From Sclerodactyla briareus (lineage: Eukaryota; Echinodermata; Holothuroidea; Dendrochirotida; Sclerodactylidae), in contig JAODTK010003998.1 in assembly GCA_026419785.1 (NCBI GenBank), forward strand, positions 62,001 through 126,000: a DNA stretch of 64,000 bases. The letters run 5' to 3'. Shown piece after piece: positions 60,791 through 64,000 of the stretch. The notes beneath the pieces are model-generated. The model saw nothing but the letters and a program-made list of their open reading frames with translations, ran no database searches and was not told the DNA's origin. The position numbers were made by a program, and so were the translations under genes. Positions within the stretch are counted from its first letter, which is position 1. Each line of letters begins with the position of its first letter.

Positions 60791-63700
60791 GGTGATGGAA
60801 TAGCGTACCCGTTCGGTCGATCCGTCAAAAGAGGCATTACTTGAACCACCTCAAATACGCACTTCATATTCGAGAATCGAACGAAAGTCATACAAACTAA
60901 ATGTAGCAGATCGCCGTCCTGTGAAATCGAAACCCGACGACTCGGTTTACTCAGCAATCTTCCAGTTTCGAGTCTTCCAACACGGGAGCACGTACGAGGG
61001 GGAGGAATTATCGAGTGGAGCAGATCGATTATATCAGCATTTTAGGGTTAGGAACTTGCATGTTGCTCATTGAGGACATCCATCGAGCACCCCAAAATGC
61101 ATACGGGAGTAAGCCCGACCACCTCATTAGCACTACGGCATGTTTTTTTTTTTATCAAGGACAAGGTAGTCACGAATTTTCGGATTTCTGAATCTTTACC
61201 GGCCCTATCTATAGACAAGACATCCAGACCTCGGAGGGGCTGCATATCTTGCATATCGAGCTAGTAGATTTCAACCATTCTCCAAAAATGATCCGTCAGT
61301 GCGATGGGGATAAGATGGGCAGCACGTCGTAGCAGAATACCTATGTGTTAACAGTACGAGACATTTATTATGCGAGAAGAGCAGGAAAGCGTATTATACA
61401 CTAACGAATTACTCATCTCTCCCTCAGTGGGTATTGGTCCCCCCTGGTACCATTTCACGATAGGAGTAGCTACATGAAAATACGACATAGTGATGCGAAT
61501 GTATTTGTGGTCGATCCTAAATACATGCCTGATTATTCTAACCATGGTGAAGGCAATGTAAGTGCCCCCCACGTCGGTTATCACACAATAACACAAATTA
61601 CGCGCAACATTCAGTACAATTGCTGATGTGCTTTAGGAAATATCTATACGGCACTATTGACAGGCAGCATACCCTAGTTTCTACGCCCACCTACTGCAAG
61701 TCGTTTGTTGGATATCGTTTGTGAAAAAGTTTAACACGTTATACTTCCCAATTGCTAACTCGGTCACAGTACTCGGGGTACTTGGGACAATGTTCGGAGG
61801 TTAACATTAAGTACTTGTAAATGCCATAGCCATTCTCGAAGAGAAAAAAGGGCCACATGGAGCACATAGAATAAACGACCCACATGAGTGTTTTTCCGTT
61901 ATGTTGAAGTTCATGCTGTGAACCGCTGTGTTAAAACGGTAGGAGGGTCTTGCACGCAGCTGGGGAAGCTGATCAACCTTGGTGGATAGACCAGAGGTGA
62001 TGGCGCCGTCGTAACCTCACTCCTTACATGGGTTTATAGTTATAATAAACTAGGATGCGAGGTAAGCATAAAACAGGGCTATCCTGCATGCATGACGCTA
62101 CCAACAGCAAACCAACAGATTTGTGTTATAACATGACAATGTTACATCTATTGAATTATGACAGCCTCAGACGATATGTCTGTCAGATATTAGAGGCACC
62201 AGGGCGAACGTGGGCACCGTAATGAGCTGTGGGGCAACATCCTGTGTACTGCGTTTCAAGACGAAATGGCAAGAACATATATAGGTAGCGTTGTCATTGT
62301 ATATAAATTAGTGTATTATTTCTCGAAGCATACCCACAAGTTCTTAAGGGTCACGGACGAGTGAGTCACTCGTTAATTTCGACGCGAATTTGTTTCTGTC
62401 ACGGTATGACAGCCATTTGGCCTTCGTGGAAAAGTTGAAGGTGCTGGCGTTGTAACACCCCACTAGGTAATTGTACTTACATCAAGCTTACGCTGCTGCT
62501 ATTCACTGAAAACGTGAAATGAATATATACATTTTAGGTTCCATTAAATCACGAAGATTACCGTAAATTCATGGGGTTTTATATATTCAAATAGTTCGCT
62601 TGTCCTTAACTCATTGTTCTACGAGGTTGTTGCACTGTACGAAGGACATTTACATGTTTTTCGTTGCTCTCCAAGATTAGTAATGAGCGTTGATAATGCC
62701 TGATATATTAAGCTGGCTGTACCAATCGTTAAATGTAACATGCCTGTTGTAAATTACTTGGTCTATTGTAAAATGAATAATTGACTACTGCTCGAACTCC
62801 CACGCTGAATGTATAGTTGTATTAGCAGTGTCATCATTTTCAATTTCCCATCTAAAATGCCACGGCAAGCTGATGGAATAGTTGACGTCATTGCTATGGG
62901 AAATGAAGGAGGAGTATTACCGTAAAAATCAGAAAAACAGGTTGTTATTTGATTGAAAATTGTACCTCTAATCTTCACCCATGCAGTTGCAATAGTTACA
63001 TTCTGGATGCTGCACTGGCGGACGCCAGTCCGATTGGTTTGTGCCTCCAAAAGACTATTTCAGATTGAAGATAGGATTGATAGGTAGCTCCGAGAATCTA
63101 ACTTTGATGGCCTATTTGGAATATTAGTACCTCGGACCTGTTTCTAATTTGGAATAGCGACCTTCTGGATACTGATCACAATAACTCCAGTTTTGTTGAT
63201 AAGGGTACCCGTCAGTTTGAAGCCCATCGGAAGAATCACATCTACCTACTTACATAGTGCATACCACATGATTGCCTACCCTCACCGCATTGTCCTACTT
63301 TTGTCTGAAGTTTTTTTCTTTTCTCCGAACATTATATAGCCTGGGAACACACAAATCATCCAAAGTAGAGAAACGTTATAACTGTGCTATTTACTATTAT
63401 CAAACACACACCATTTGATTCTGTATATACATCAAACTGAAAACACTGTTTCACCGGTTGCATTCAATCCAGCCATTCGAAGTAGCCCTCCGATGTAAAA
63501 ACTTTACCCCTACATCTCATGTACCTTGTAAGTTATGTCTCGGCGGGTTGCTTGTATCACGGTGTTCCATAGTGGAACCACAGTCACTAACACACTGATG
63601 ATCGTTTTTCGCCCATTCCTCATGTGAGTGGTGGAACAGAAAATGTGAAGCTACTCGTCAGATGCTTGGACATTATATCTGGAGGCGCACGTCAATAACC

Positions 63701-64000
63701 TATTGCAGCAGTATCAGTCTGTACTTTAATATATACGGCACATTGCTACGATACCAAAAGGAGGCAATTGTTTAATTGGACCTGAATGACTTAGAATACA
63801 CCGGGTTATACTCGGTGATTGCTTGACTCGGATTCGACCAGAAGCTGATCGCTCAGATAGATATAAGCTCGATATCTTCTTTATACGAATTCCATCATTT
63901 CATTCGTTTTTTTTTTTTTTCCACTTCATATCGGATTTGAAACAAATCGATCGTAAAAATGATATGACGAGGAGTTGCCGGGTTGACTTCCGTCGGGTCA
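60791..64000. other. Unassigned DNA to the end of the window
   Basis: Frames up to 95 codons (62,763-63,050, minus) without recognisable motif. Poly-T runs at 61,143-61,153 and 63,907-63,920. Nothing else supported. Confidence 0.35.

Noticed and set aside
1-64000. Prokaryotic features, CRISPR arrays, LTR retrotransposon termini, rRNA and histone stem-loops
   Set aside because: I looked for these and found no matching structure; the direct repeats seen are satellites or dispersed repeats without spacer structure or LTR features.

Overview
This window looks like nuclear DNA from a metazoan, most likely a marine invertebrate. No open frame reaches 200 codons and none carries an intact recognisable domain. 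There are no operons, rRNA genes or convincing tRNA genes. The recognisable content is degenerate transposable elements, satellites and microsatellites in AT-leaning, mostly CpG-rich DNA. The identifiable protein relics are L2/CR1-type non-LTR retrotransposons and a large uncharacterised protein family that I know as multi-copy in cnidarian, mollusc and echinoderm genomes. The species cannot be fixed from the sequence.

Layout. 0-8 kb: a GATA array (0.36-0.48 kb), a nuclear-receptor-half-site repeat on the minus strand (2.8-3.26 kb), a CATA array (3.3 kb) and a strikingly CpG-poor block (5.4-7.15 kb) holding a possible tRNA-like SINE head. 8-16 kb: two copies of an unnamed dispersed repeat (8.3 plus 12.5-13.1 kb, and 15.1-15.85 kb); the first is interrupted by about 4 kb that includes a truncated L2-type reverse transcriptase (9.4-10.2 kb, minus). 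19.6-20.7 kb: a long AAT array joined to a second L2-type relic (minus). 22.4 kb GT array; 24.0 kb AAT array; 30.3 kb tandem duplication. 33.1-34.4 kb: a third L2-type relic (plus) with endonuclease and RT pieces. 36.2-37.5 kb: a satellite with alternating long and short dimers carrying AGGTCA direct repeats. 43.9-44.1 kb: an L2/SINE-type 3' tail with an ATT array. 45.6-49.8 kb: a 4.2 kb element with long inverted terminal arrays of about 160 bp units around a decayed minus-strand gene. 58.8-59.5 kb: a 338-bp tandem duplication. 60.7 kb: a tRNA-derived SINE head (minus). The remainder holds nothing I can identify.

The most interesting object is the 45,601-49,801 element. Its ends match in inverted orientation (GTGGGGC... 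/ ...GCCCCAC, both bounded by TATA). Its interior reads, in the right order on the minus strand but with many frameshifts, as a protein family with DQAxEQNN, DTDVVV and ALTGCDTVS blocks. This suggests that at least one subgroup of this 'uncharacterised' family is mobile-element cargo and perhaps the recombinase itself. Second is the shared AGGTCA-A/G-AGGTCA-TCTG-AGGTCA module in two repeat loci 33 kb apart.
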